Origin: an uncultured Legionellales bacterium
GTDB taxonomy: Bacteria; Pseudomonadota; Gammaproteobacteria; UBA1113
Length of the DNA stretch: 64,000 nt
Direction of reading: 5' to 3'
Assembly (NCBI GenBank): GCA_945957175.1
Contig: CAMFJL010000002.1
Span: 62,001 to 126,000, forward strand
Position numbers and translations under genes: made by a program. Under the pieces are notes generated by a model. It was not told the DNA's origin, did not search any database, and saw nothing but the letters and a program-made list of their open reading frames with translations. Position 1 is the stretch's first letter, and each line of letters opens with the position of its first letter. Positions 26,285-36,501 of this stretch are shown one piece after another.

Positions 26285-27040
26285 TTAGGGCCAGGCAATG
26301 CCTGACATACGCAACACCGAACCCGACAGCTCTTGATAAGGCGCAACCATCACCGGATCCGTATAGTAATAAATATTGCTTTGATCTAACGCCCATGCGC
26401 TCAGACCACCATTAGTCAATACAGAAATCTGCGCAAATTGGCTCGCTTTAATAAAGCCTGTACGACTTTTCACTTGTTTTGCATTGATTTGTGAATAATC
26501 CATCGCGGTTAAATCCATACGTCTGGACATACCAAAGAGCGTTAATTGGCTGTTACCCCGAGTCACTGCTTGGAAATAATAATTGTTCAGTACGCCTACA
26601 CTGGCATTGCTACCTTGTGTTAATTCAAGATACGTGAGTCGCGACACATAAATATCTAACCACAAACTGTAACTTTTCGGATAAGCGTATATAGGATTCA
26701 TGACTAGCACAACATTATCGCCTTGATAACGATAACCTACCTTATCCACTAGCGCATTATCGCCTCGAACAGTAACTTCGCCCGCTGGATTTTTACCAAT
26801 GTGGATAGTCGCAACAAAGGGTCCTTGGATGCTAAGCTTTTGCGTTGACGGCAACATCAGCACTTGACTACCACTAACACCGGTCAATATAAGCGGTATT
26901 TTACCCGTTGGCGTACGATTACCTGAACCTTCAGCAAAATTGGCACAGCCTGTCAATAATAAGATGCAAAGCAGTGATAAACCTTTGCTCACTATCCGCG
27001 CATAACGTGGCGCATTTCTTAGTGATATCCCTTTTCGCAT
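26285..27040 (-). CDS. DUF2807-like (head GIN domain) lipoprotein
   Basis: A 251-residue predicted lipoprotein: basic start (MRKGISLRNAPRYARIVSKG), hydrophobic core LSLLCILLL and lipobox LTGC (cysteine about residue 33). The mature part is a repetitive beta-solenoid-like sequence with short strands (VTVRGDNALVDKVGYRY, LTYLELTQGSNASVGVL, GNSQLTLFGMS) like DUF2807 putative surface or adhesin-type domains. ATG 27040 was chosen for the GAGGG 7 bases upstream; an in-frame TTG eight codons earlier has none. It is divergent from tex. Localisation to the outer membrane is inference. Confidence 0.65.
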   Translation of the reverse strand: MRKGISLRNAPRYARIVSKGLSLLCILLLTGCANFAEGSGNRTPTGKIPLILTGVSGSQVLMLPSTQKLSIQGPFVATIHIGKNPAGEVTVRGDNALVDKVGYRYQGDNVVLVMNPIYAYPKSYSLWLDIYVSRLTYLELTQGSNASVGVLNNYYFQAVTRGNSQLTLFGMSRRMDLTAMDYSQINAKQVKSRTGFIKASQFAQISVLTNGGLSAWALDQSNIYYYTDPVMVAPYQELSGSVLRMSGIAWP

Positions 27041-27142
27041 CTTTGACCCTCGTGAAAGCAACAATAACTTGGTATACTGTGCAACTTTAGCAGACTATAT
27101 CTGCGAAAATGAAGTATAACCCTATTGTAAAAGAACTGCTAT

Positions 27143-29539
27143 ATGTCTACGAAAACTGTCAATATCGAAGCGCATCAAGCGACACTGGTCACTACCCTTG
27201 CGCAAGCCCTCAATGTATCCGCCGCGCATGTCACCAAGGCTATCGACTTGCTGGATGAGGGCGCAACCGTGCCTTTTATTGCGCGGTATCGTAAAGAGCA
27301 AACTGGCTCGATGACTGATACCACACTCAGGCAGCTAGAAGAACGTCTGGGTTATTTGCGTCGATTATATGAACGCAAAGAGACGATTCTTCATAGTATT
27401 CGCGAACAAGGCAAACTCACCCCTGAATTAGAAGCAAGCATTATAGCGGCAAACAATCTCACCGAAGCCGAAGACTTATACTTACCTTATAAACCTAAGC
27501 GCCGTACCAAAGCACAAATTGCTAAGGAAGCAGGGTTAGAACCCTTAGCGCTACAGCTGCTGACACAACCTGAAGAAACACCAGAGGCCTTAGCAACACC
27601 TTTTATCAATGAAATATTCACAGATGCCAAAGCTGTACTCGATGGTGCTAGACACATCATTATTGAAACATGGTCAGAAACAGCAACATTATTGGCAAAA
27701 TTACGCCAATTATTGCAAGAGCAAGGTATTATTACCAGTAAAGTAGTGCCTCAAAAACAAGACGAAGGCAAGAAATTTACAGATTATTTTGACTTTCGTG
27801 AACCATTAAAACAAATTCGCCCGCATCGTGCGCTCGCATTATTTCGTGGTCGCCGCGAAGGCATATTGCAGCTTGACTTAGAAATTCCCCAAGCCGATGA
27901 AGCATTACATCACCCTGCAGAAGCCCTTATTGCCATCTATGCTAATATCGAAGCTAAATCCAGACCAATGGATGCTTGGCTACTTGAAACAGTAAGCTTT
28001 GCATGGAAAACAAAATTACATCAACAGCTGATGTTGGCGTTATTTAACGAATTGCGTGAACACGCAGAAACACAAGCTATTCAAGTATTTGCTTATAATT
28101 TACGTGATTTATTGCTGGCAGCACCTGCTGGCATGCGTGTTGTCATGGGTATGGACCCAGGTATTCGTACAGGTGTAAAAATTGCTATTGTCGATAGCAC
28201 CGGCAAATTACTTGATCATACGACCATTTATCCGCATCCACCTAAAAAACAATGGAAAGAATCCTTAAATACATTAGCTGAGCTTGCCAAAAAACATGCG
28301 GTTGATCTTGTCAGCATAGGAAATGGCACTGCATCTCGTGAAACAGAACGATTAGTCACTGAGCTTTTACAAGAACATCCTGAGCTGACATTAACGAAAG
28401 TTATCGTTTCTGAAGCCGGTGCTTCTGTTTACTCCGCATCTGAATTAGCCGCTAAAGAATTTCCAAGTCTTGATGTAACCTTGCGTGGCGCGGTATCTAT
28501 TGCACGGCGATTACAAGACCCTCTTGCAGAGCTTGTTAAAATTGAACCTAAAGCCATTGGTGTAGGTCAATATCAGCATGATGTGAATCAAACTGAGCTA
28601 GCCACAAGTTTAACGCATATCGTTGAAGATTGTGTTAATGCGGTAGGGGTTGATTTAAACACGGCATCTGCTGAGTTATTAAGTTATATCTCAGGGCTCA
28701 ATCAAAGCATTGCCGAGCATATCGTTGCTTATCGCGATGCAAACGGCGCATTTCGCTCCAGGCAAGCACTACTCAGCGTCAATCGCCTAGGCCCCAAAGC
28801 CTTTGAACAAGCCGCAGGATTTTTAAAAATCATGGATGGTGATAATCCGCTTGATAGCTCTGCGGTACATCCTGAATCGTATCCCATTGTCTCCAAAATT
28901 TGCCAGCATCTTAATCAAGATATACGTACATTAATCGGTGCACAAGACTTATTACGCAGTCTTGATCCGCAATTATTTGTTGATGATACCGTCGGTTTAC
29001 CCACAGTATGTGACATTATTCGAGAATTAGAAAAACCTGGCCGTGATCCAAGACCTCACTTTCGCACTGCGCAATTAAAAGAAGGTGTTAATACCTTAGC
29101 TGATTTAACACCGGGCATGATTTTAGAAGGCACCGTCAGCAATTTAACCGATTTTGGTGCATTCGTAGATATTGGTGTCCATCAAGATGGATTAGTGCAT
29201 TTATCTAAACTCGCCGATCGCTTTGTGAAAGATGTACGCTCTGTTGTAAAAGTAGGTGACATCGTAACCGTCAAAGTAACGGAAATCGATATACCCAGAA
29301 AACGTATTAGTTTATCCATGCGTTTGGAGGAGAAAACCGATAAAAAAGCCGAGCCTACAAAACAAGAAAAAACAAAGACATCTAAACCGATTGAAAGAAA
29401 ATCACCCACATCTGATACCAAATCTCATACTAGGCCTAAGCAGCAACCCAAAACATTCAAAGAAAAGCCTAAAGCAATAGAAAATCCTGTGTTGGGTGAT
29501 GCATTGATGGCGGCATTAGGTAAGTTTAAATCAAACTAA
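27143..29539 (+). CDS. tex: Tex-family S1 RNA-binding transcription accessory protein
   Basis: Tex binds nucleic acid and is linked to transcription and toxin-gene expression; it is the bacterial relative of Spt6. The 798-residue product is full-length: an N-terminal helical Tex domain with GATVPFIARYRKEQTG, a YqgF-like RNase H fold (GMDPGIRTGVKIAIVD), helix-hairpin-helix motifs (VGVDLNTASAELLSYISGL), and a C-terminal S1 domain (LEGTVSNLTDFGAFVDIG) followed by a lysine-rich tail. A family A element follows the stop. Confidence 0.95.
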   Translation: MSTKTVNIEAHQATLVTTLAQALNVSAAHVTKAIDLLDEGATVPFIARYRKEQTGSMTDTTLRQLEERLGYLRRLYERKETILHSIREQGKLTPELEASIIAANNLTEAEDLYLPYKPKRRTKAQIAKEAGLEPLALQLLTQPEETPEALATPFINEIFTDAKAVLDGARHIIIETWSETATLLAKLRQLLQEQGIITSKVVPQKQDEGKKFTDYFDFREPLKQIRPHRALALFRGRREGILQLDLEIPQADEALHHPAEALIAIYANIEAKSRPMDAWLLETVSFAWKTKLHQQLMLALFNELREHAETQAIQVFAYNLRDLLLAAPAGMRVVMGMDPGIRTGVKIAIVDSTGKLLDHTTIYPHPPKKQWKESLNTLAELAKKHAVDLVSIGNGTASRETERLVTELLQEHPELTLTKVIVSEAGASVYSASELAAKEFPSLDVTLRGAVSIARRLQDPLAELVKIEPKAIGVGQYQHDVNQTELATSLTHIVEDCVNAVGVDLNTASAELLSYISGLNQSIAEHIVAYRDANGAFRSRQALLSVNRLGPKAFEQAAGFLKIMDGDNPLDSSAVHPESYPIVSKICQHLNQDIRTLIGAQDLLRSLDPQLFVDDTVGLPTVCDIIRELEKPGRDPRPHFRTAQLKEGVNTLADLTPGMILEGTVSNLTDFGAFVDIGVHQDGLVHLSKLADRFVKDVRSVVKVGDIVTVKVTEIDIPRKRISLSMRLEEKTDKKAEPTKQEKTKTSKPIERKSPTSDTKSHTRPKQQPKTFKEKPKAIENPVLGDALMAALGKFKSN

Positions 29540-29544
29540 AAAAA

Positions 29545-29654
29545 TATCCTTCTCCCCTTGCAGGAGAAGGTGGCCGAAGGCCGGATGAGGGGTAATAAAA
29601 CCATCGCATAGCGATGACAAAACATGCAAGTTAATTTGAGTATATACCCGTCGT
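29545..29654 (-). repeat. Family A element, copy A5
   Basis: Well-preserved minus-orientation copy. Hairpins are CTTCTCC-ccttgca-GGAGAAG, GGCC-gaa-GGCC within CCGGCCTTCGGCC, and CATCGC-ata-GCGATG. It ends with TATATACCCGTCGTCT, the terminal motif also seen on family B, which runs directly into the hemF stop codon. Confidence 0.8.
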
Positions 29655-30596
<942 letters not shown>

Positions 30597-30648
30597 TTAT
30601 AGGATACGCCGTTCTTAATGCATACTCAATTTCCATTGATAACAGTCT

Positions 30649-31404
30649 CTAGCCTATGGATGTTTTTTCCTTCCGGCATACTTCTTCAATAATCTTTTGG
30701 CAAGCATCGGCAAGTGTTTTGGTAATATCGCTAGCCATGGATGCTTCAAATTGTGTCTGTGGACAATCGTCAACGTCAATAAAATCTGTAGTCACTTTAA
30801 CGGCCAAATACCTTGGCTTGTACCCATCACGTGTACATCGTAAAATAACATGAACAATATATTTCCATTCCATATCCACCAATTTTGCTTCATTCATTTC
30901 AAGTTGGCGTTTTGCCTCAGCTGTTGTGAGCATAGAACCCGTTGTCGAAATAGCTGCACATTCAAACCCAAGTTTTGTTGCAAGCTCAGATTCATCGGGT
31001 ACCGGATAATTGCCAAGCGCCAATTTTTTGTGCTTCATATCTGATTCAGGAAAATGTAAATCATGACTCATGGCGGTGCTACCAAGGTAAACCTTATGCT
31101 TTTCTGCACCTGCTTGATAAACTGCCCCTGCTGTTCCTGCATTAATGATCATATCTGGTTTAATTTTTTGTATACTTTCATACGCCGTTAGTTGAATCAG
31201 AGAGCCAATACAGTCAACTGCCTGGTGAATAGGATCTTTACCGCTTAACGTTAGCCATATATCGTGTTCATTCACATGGCGATGATAAACTTTTGTTGCA
31301 AGTTCTGGCGATAATTGCTGCGCTCTCGATGCTAAAGTTAGGCCTAACTGCTCTATAAGCTTTGCCGCCTCTTTCTCCATCGCCACGATAATGAGAATTT
31401 TCAT
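30649..31404 (-). CDS. Nucleosidase/phosphorylase-family protein (MTA/SAH nucleosidase-like)
   Basis: A 251-residue member of the PNP/UDP phosphorylase fold, closest in pattern to 5'-methylthioadenosine/S-adenosylhomocysteine nucleosidase: it begins MKILIIVAMEKEAAKL, has INAGTAGAVYQAG, the VDMEWKYIVHV segment (the DME methionine/glutamate pair of the nucleosidase site), and VKVTTDFID, which supplies the catalytic aspartate. It lacks the compact spacing of bacterial MtnN and looks more like plant-type or other extended members. The exact substrate cannot be fixed. It lies 82 bases upstream of hemF on the same strand. Confidence 0.7.
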   Translation of the reverse strand: MKILIIVAMEKEAAKLIEQLGLTLASRAQQLSPELATKVYHRHVNEHDIWLTLSGKDPIHQAVDCIGSLIQLTAYESIQKIKPDMIINAGTAGAVYQAGAEKHKVYLGSTAMSHDLHFPESDMKHKKLALGNYPVPDESELATKLGFECAAISTTGSMLTTAEAKRQLEMNEAKLVDMEWKYIVHVILRCTRDGYKPRYLAVKVTTDFIDVDDCPQTQFEASMASDITKTLADACQKIIEEVCRKEKTSIG

Positions 31405-31615
31405 GATAACACCCTAATGCATATGACGGATTTGTTAAATACTAAGCACATCTATTGTTAATAATCCTGCGGCATTTAACAAGCCCATGTCCAATTAATC
31501 GGGGCATTCATCCATCGCTTTTGGGCACTTATCCCTGCGTTGAGACAAAATGGGTTGCACTTCGTGCCGATCCAGGCGACAATGCAAAAATTAACATTAA
31601 TACACTGAACTGAAG

Positions 31616-32185
31616 ATGAAACCAACTTTTACCTCATTCCAAAACCATTTCCTCGTAGCCATGCCAGTGATGCAAGACCGCAACTTTGCGCGCGCGGTTA
31701 TCTATGTGTGCGTTCATAATGAAGAAGGCGCCATGGGCATGACCATCAACCGACCAATGCTTGATCTTAACTTAGGTGAAATCATGCAACAGATGAATAT
31801 CAACATGACGACAGAGTCTTTGCGACAAACGCCTGTGCTACTCGGTGGTCCCGTACAACCTGAACGTGGTTTTTTGATTCATCGCCCTAATACCCAATGG
31901 CAATCTACTTTGTCGGTCACCGACGATATTGCCGTCACTTCATCACAAGATATTTTACAAGCCCTAGCAGACAACAAAGGCCCCGAAGAGTTTCTGATGG
32001 TTTTAGGCTTTTCTGGCTGGTCCGAGGGTCAGCTTGAACAAGAGCTTGCAAATAATGCATGGTTAACGGTACCTGCTGATCCGAAACTGCTTTTTGACAT
32101 TCCCTTTAATGAACGCTGGGAAGCCGCGGGCAGTTTGCTTGGCATACAAATGGGCGATTTGTCTGACGAAGTTGGTCACGCTTAA
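31616..32185 (+). CDS. algH: YqgE/AlgH family protein
   Basis: A 189-residue conserved protein of unknown biochemical activity, recognised from LVAMPVMQDRNFARAVIYVC, EGAMGMTINRP, LLGGPVQPERGFLIH and LGFSGWSEGQLEQEL. It ends with ADPKLLFDIPFNERWEAA. It is immediately followed by ruvX with no spacing, the standard gammaproteobacterial pair. Only a weak Shine-Dalgarno sequence (GAAG) is seen ahead of the ATG. Confidence 0.95.
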   Translation: MKPTFTSFQNHFLVAMPVMQDRNFARAVIYVCVHNEEGAMGMTINRPMLDLNLGEIMQQMNINMTTESLRQTPVLLGGPVQPERGFLIHRPNTQWQSTLSVTDDIAVTSSQDILQALADNKGPEEFLMVLGFSGWSEGQLEQELANNAWLTVPADPKLLFDIPFNERWEAAGSLLGIQMGDLSDEVGHA

Positions 32186-32653
32186 ATGATGTCAACATCC
32201 GATATTTGGGAAATTGACGCCTACCAGCCCATTGAAGGCTATGTGCTGGGCTTTGATTTTGGTACCAAACGCATTGGCGTCGCTATTGGTCAAACGCTGA
32301 CACGAACAGCAAATCCCTTAACCACCCTGGCCGCTACGAAAGGCGTGCCGGATTGGGCTTTAGTCAAACAGCTAGTTCAAACCTGGCAACCCAAAGCCCT
32401 AGTCGTTGGTATACCGCTCAACATGGATGGCACTGAACAAAAACTCACGAACCTTGCGCGCAGGTTCGCTCACGCCCTCAAGCATGAAACACAGCTGCAC
32501 GTCTTTGGTACGGAAGAGCGGCTCACCACGGTTGCAGCACGTGCCGCGATTTTTGAAGCCCATGGCTACCGCGGTTTACAAGAAAGCCAAATTGATGCTT
32601 ATGCTGCCGCGCTATTACTTAGCGAGTGGCTACAGCAACACATCGCTGAGTAA
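32186..32653 (+). CDS. ruvX: RuvX/YqgF Holliday-junction resolvase-like nuclease
   Basis: RNase H-fold nuclease implicated in 16S rRNA 5'-end maturation and junction resolution. The 155-residue product has GFDFGTKRIGVAIG, VVGIPLNMDGTEQ, TEERLTT and QIDAYAAALLL. The start codon follows the algH stop directly. Confidence 0.93.
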   Translation: MMSTSDIWEIDAYQPIEGYVLGFDFGTKRIGVAIGQTLTRTANPLTTLAATKGVPDWALVKQLVQTWQPKALVVGIPLNMDGTEQKLTNLARRFAHALKHETQLHVFGTEERLTTVAARAAIFEAHGYRGLQESQIDAYAAALLLSEWLQQHIAE

Positions 32654-32657
32654 CCCT

Positions 32658-33197
32658 ATGATGCAACAAAAAAAACCGCTTATTGTCCTCGACCGAGACG
32701 GTGTCATTAATAAAGACTCGGCAGATTACATCAAATCATTGCAGGAATGGCATCCGATTCCTGGCAGTCTCGAAGCCGTTGCAAAACTTTCTCAAGCAGG
32801 CTGGATTGTCACGATTGCTACCAATCAATCCGCGCTTAGTCGAGGCATCACTACCCTTGCCGACGTTGCAGAAATCCATTCGCATTTACAATCACAATTA
32901 CTTAAGCTTGGCGGAAAAATTGATGCCATAGCGCTATGTCCACACTTACCCGAGCATGCCTGTCAATGCCGTAAACCCAAACCCGGTCTATTGCTCCAAC
33001 TGGCAGAGACATTCACTTACCCGCCTGGGGCCATGATAGTTGTGGGCGATGCTTTGCGTGATATGGAAGCGGCAAAAGCCATTGGCGCAAAGCGCTATTG
33101 GGTACAAAGTGGTAAACCTTTGCCTGAACAAATCTCAGATGAAGCGGTGATTGCAAAGAATTTAGCTGATGTTGTCAGTTTATTATTAAGGAGATAA
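32658..33197 (+). CDS. gmhB: D,D-heptose 1,7-bisphosphate phosphatase
   Basis: HAD phosphatase in ADP-heptose synthesis for LPS core. The 179-residue product has motif I VLDRDGVIN, TNQSALSRG, the zinc site CPHLPEHACQCRKPKPG (three Cys, one His) and motif IV VGDALRDMEAAKA. The open frame runs back into ruvX, but the family start is at the paired ATG codons 32658/32661, right after the ruvX stop. It pairs functionally with waaC 3 kb downstream. Confidence 0.92.
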   Translation: MMQQKKPLIVLDRDGVINKDSADYIKSLQEWHPIPGSLEAVAKLSQAGWIVTIATNQSALSRGITTLADVAEIHSHLQSQLLKLGGKIDAIALCPHLPEHACQCRKPKPGLLLQLAETFTYPPGAMIVVGDALRDMEAAKAIGAKRYWVQSGKPLPEQISDEAVIAKNLADVVSLLLRR

Positions 33198-33201
33198 AGC
33201 G

Positions 33202-33912
33202 ATGTTATACCTTCGAAGTTTGTTATTCTCTTTATGTATGTTTATCAGTGTCATCCCATTTGCAACGCTTGGGCTTTTAACATTTCCGCTGCCCTTTACA
33301 TGGCGCTACCCTATACTCACTACATGGCAACGCCTCACCGTATTTTATGCTAAAGTCATTTGTGGCATACATTATCGCGTTGAAGGGCTTGAGCATATTA
33401 AGGGTTTAAAAAGCGCTGTTGCTATATCCAATCATCAATCAACCTGGGAAACCCTGGCATTTTTTCAAATATTTCCCCATATGTGCTTTGTCTTAAAACG
33501 CGAACTCTTACGTATTCCTTTTTTTGGATGGAGTTTAAGTTTACTTAATCCTATCGGTATAGACCGAGCAGCCGCTAAAAAAGCCTTAGATCAATTAATC
33601 AAACAAGGTAAACAAATACTTGAAGAAGATAGATGGGTTGTTATATTCCCTGAAGGGCACCGCATGCCACCGGAAAAATTAGGCGATATGAAACCGGGCG
33701 GCATTTTTTTAGCTGTAAAAAGTGGATGCCCTGTGGTACCTGTTGTCCATAATGCAGGATATTATTGGCCAAGGCGGGCATTTATTAAAAAGCCTGGGAT
33801 CATTACTGTGGTGATTGGAGAGCCGATATTAACAGAAGGTAAAAGCGCCAGCTTAGTTACGAAAGAAGTCGAGGCCTGGATGCAAACGCATTATGCTCGT
33901 TTAATGCAATAA
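33202..33912 (+). CDS. plsC: 1-acyl-sn-glycerol-3-phosphate acyltransferase (PlsC-like)
   Basis: Membrane acyltransferase making phosphatidic acid. The 236-residue product has a hydrophobic N-terminus, the NHQSTWET motif (a common variant of NHxxxxD in which the aspartate is glutamate), FPEGHRMPP and VPVVPVVHNAGYYWPRR. It starts 4 bases after gmhB, with AAGGAG just upstream, so the algH-ruvX-gmhB-plsC genes form one transcript. Confidence 0.87.
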   Translation: MLYLRSLLFSLCMFISVIPFATLGLLTFPLPFTWRYPILTTWQRLTVFYAKVICGIHYRVEGLEHIKGLKSAVAISNHQSTWETLAFFQIFPHMCFVLKRELLRIPFFGWSLSLLNPIGIDRAAAKKALDQLIKQGKQILEEDRWVVIFPEGHRMPPEKLGDMKPGGIFLAVKSGCPVVPVVHNAGYYWPRRAFIKKPGIITVVIGEPILTEGKSASLVTKEVEAWMQTHYARLMQ

Positions 33913-33919
33913 AGACCCA

Positions 33920-33943
33920 AAGGGCACGGTGTGTCGTGCCCTT
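33920..33943. terminator. Hairpin between convergent plsC and mdh
   Basis: AAGGGCACG-gtgtgt-CGTGCCCTT: nine-base perfect arms with a six-base loop, 8 bases after the plsC stop and facing mdh. No U-run follows on either strand, so intrinsic termination is not certain. Confidence 0.4.
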
Positions 33944-33991
33944 GCGGGCTTGTACCCTTTGCCCCTGGGGAAAAGAGTACTTTTATAAAGT

Positions 33992-34978
33992 CTACACAAT
34001 TAAGCCAAGCGCTTTCACGGCTTCTGCTTCATGGCGCAATTCTTCTAATGTCTTTTCAAAGCAGCTTTGGGCAAAAGCGCTGTGATTAAGACCCGAAACA
34101 ATAGCATATTTGCCTTGGCGCACCACGCTTGGGAATGAGAAAATAAGACCTTTATCAACACCATATTCGCCATTGGAACAAACAGCAACAGAAAAACTAT
34201 CGTCTTCAGGCGTATCGTGTACCAAGTTATAAACGGTGTTTAATGCAGCATTTGCAGCGGATGCTGCGGACGATGCGCCGCGCGCAGCAATGACGGTTGC
34301 GCCGCGTTGTTGTATTGCTTTAATAAAGTCTTGTTCTAACCAGGTTTTATCCGTGATTACATCAACAACCGGTTTGCCGTTAATGGTACCGTGATAAACA
34401 TCAGGAAATTGGGTTGATGAGTGATTACCCCAAATATATACGTTTTTCACATCTTTTACCAAGGCACCTGCTTTGATTGCCAGCATAGAGCGAGCACGAT
34501 TTTGATCGAGCATGGTCATGGCATAAAAACGATCACGAGGCACATCGGGGGCATTGTGCATGGCAATTAAGCAGTTGGTATTGCAAGGATTACCTACCAC
34601 AAACGTGCGCACATCACTGGCAGCATAATCATTAATGGCACGGCCTTGGCCTGTAAAAATACCACCGTTGATTTTCAATAAATCTGAGCGCTCCATACCT
34701 GCTTTACGAGGCACAGAACCTACCAGCACAGCCCAATTCACGCCATCCATCGCTACTTTTAAATCACTGGTGCACACAATTTTACGTAAAAGCGGAAATG
34801 CACAGTCATCAAGCTCCATGGCAACACCTTGGAGACTTGGCAACGCCGCTTCCACTTCTAATAAATGTAGATCGACAGTCGTGTTAGGTCCAAACATTTG
34901 CCCAGAAGCAATACGAAAAATGAGGGCGTAACCAATTTGACCTGCAGCACCTGAGACAACAACTTTAACGTGAGACAT
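33992..34978 (-). CDS. mdh: NAD-dependent malate dehydrogenase
   Basis: TCA-cycle enzyme, dimeric type of about 328 residues. Visible: the nucleotide-binding [18 protein letters not shown], the substrate loop [13 protein letters not shown] (arginines), [23 protein letters not shown] and the catalytic histidine in [17 protein letters not shown] lies 8 bases before the ATG. Confidence 0.96.
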   Translation of the reverse strand: MSHVKVVVSGAAGQIGYALIFRIASGQMFGPNTTVDLHLLEVEAALPSLQGVAMELDDCAFPLLRKIVCTSDLKVAMDGVNWAVLVGSVPRKAGMERSDLLKINGGIFTGQGRAINDYAASDVRTFVVGNPCNTNCLIAMHNAPDVPRDRFYAMTMLDQNRARSMLAIKAGALVKDVKNVYIWGNHSSTQFPDVYHGTINGKPVVDVITDKTWLEQDFIKAIQQRGATVIAARGASSAASAANAALNTVYNLVHDTPEDDSFSVAVCSNGEYGVDKGLIFSFPSVVRQGKYAIVSGLNHSAFAQSCFEKTLEELRHEAEAVKALGLIV

Positions 34979-35016
34979 GGTAAAAGCTCCTTATGAAGAT
35001 GGCACCAAGCATAACA

Positions 35017-36222
35017 TTATTTAAGGCGAAGAAGAAACCGTTGGTTGGTCATTAGCATCAACACAATTGCAAGCATGGCAAGTGCCAGCGGAATTTGGCT
35101 TTTATGTGACAACCAGGCGGCACCTGCGCTAAACGTCGCAGAAATAAGCATTTGGATGCTAGCATAAAGCGCACCCACAATACCTGCTGCATGAGGAAAC
35201 GGTGAAAAGGCGCCAGCAAATGAGTTAGAAAAAACCATGGTCACCCCCATCACAAACACCATCATAGGTAACACAACCACCCACACATTCGCAAAACCGA
35301 ATAGACCTAAAAGTAGCATGGTGCTTGCCGCGATCAGCATAATTCTTGCAGCCAATATCAGCATACGATCAGGGCCTCGGTGTTTCACCAGTCGAGCATT
35401 CGTCAAAGAACCACAAATAAGTGCCACCGCAATAAATGGGGTTAACCAACCAAATAATACTGGCGGAATATGGTAAGTACCTTGGAACAAGAACGGCGTC
35501 ACTGTAATATAGGCCATAATCGCACCATAATTAAGTGAACCGCACAATGTATAACCTAAAAACTGCCTATTTTTAAGCAATTGACCATAAAATTGAAAAA
35601 CCTCTAAGAGGGTTCGTTTAACACGTTTATCAGGATGATGCGTTTCTGGCAAATAAGTAAGTAAAACGATAAGCGCAACAATGGCTAAAAGGACACAAAT
35701 CAAAAAATTACTGCGCCAACCAAAATAAGTACCTAAATAGCCCCCTGTGATTGGCGCTAAAGGCGGTACAATCGCAAAAGCTATACTCATATATGATCCT
35801 ATGCGCGATAATTCCGCACCTTCAAAACAGTCACGTAAAACAACACGAAATAATGCTGATGTTGCACCAATACCTAGACCTTGAATAAGACGAGCGCTCA
35901 ATAATGCTGGCAAACTCGGTGCCAATGTCGCAAACACCGATCCTAGAGCAAAAATAATTAAACCAAATAGAATGATAGGTTTACGCCCAGTATAATCAGA
36001 TATCGGACCATAAATAAGTTGTGACAAACAAAGCCCTAACATATAAATAGAAATAGTCAGCTTGATGCTGCTAGAATGTACTGAAAAATACGTTGCCATG
36101 GCAGGCAATGAAGGTAAGAAATTATCCGATGCAAACTGACTTACTAAGCCAGTGAGCGTCAATAGGATAATGATGCGCATAGGATGCCAAGAGGGACTTG
36201 CAACTGCAATAGAAGAATTCAT
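35017..36222 (-). CDS. MFS multidrug efflux transporter (Bcr/CflA type)
   Basis: A 401-residue transporter with about 12 membrane segments. The motif-A loop YGPISDYTGRKPIILFG after helix 2, SARLIQGLGIGATSALFRVVLRD in helices 4-5 and PPLAPITGGYLGTYFGWRSNF are typical of the Bcr/CflA proton-driven drug exporters. The substrate is unknown. mdh lies directly downstream on the same strand, with 38 bases between. Confidence 0.85.
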   Translation of the reverse strand: MNSSIAVASPSWHPMRIIILLTLTGLVSQFASDNFLPSLPAMATYFSVHSSSIKLTISIYMLGLCLSQLIYGPISDYTGRKPIILFGLIIFALGSVFATLAPSLPALLSARLIQGLGIGATSALFRVVLRDCFEGAELSRIGSYMSIAFAIVPPLAPITGGYLGTYFGWRSNFLICVLLAIVALIVLLTYLPETHHPDKRVKRTLLEVFQFYGQLLKNRQFLGYTLCGSLNYGAIMAYITVTPFLFQGTYHIPPVLFGWLTPFIAVALICGSLTNARLVKHRGPDRMLILAARIMLIAASTMLLLGLFGFANVWVVVLPMMVFVMGVTMVFSNSFAGAFSPFPHAAGIVGALYASIQMLISATFSAGAAWLSHKSQIPLALAMLAIVLMLMTNQRFLLRLK

Positions 36223-36226
36223 AAAT

Positions 36227-36325
36227 TATATACTCGCGATCATTGAAAATACATCGTTATTATCGCTACACGATGACTTTATCACCCCTCAGCTCGCTGT
36301 CGTACACAAGAGAAGAAGGGCATGT
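36227..36325 (+). repeat. Family A element, decayed copy A6
   Basis: Degenerate copy between the MFS gene and waaC. It keeps TATACTCGCGATCATT..AAAATACAT, ATCGCTACACGATG, ATCACCCCTCA and AGAAGAAGGGCATG; hairpins 2 and 3 are mostly lost. Confidence 0.5.
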
Positions 36326-36501
36326 TTAGGGTAGTTAAATGAAGCGAAAAACTTGCATTCTGAAGAAACGCTAGTATATCAAACACAACAGCACAGCACA
36401 ATGGTCAAATTAAAGACAAACACATGCCCTCCTACCCTAGGCTTTCACGTTTAAATCCGGTAAAATTTGCGACAGCATTTGCTAAATACAACGAGGTCTC
36501 C

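Noticed and set aside
32406-32657. Upstream extension of the gmhB frame
   Set aside because: It overlaps ruvX out of frame; family homology begins at the ATG pair 32658/32661.
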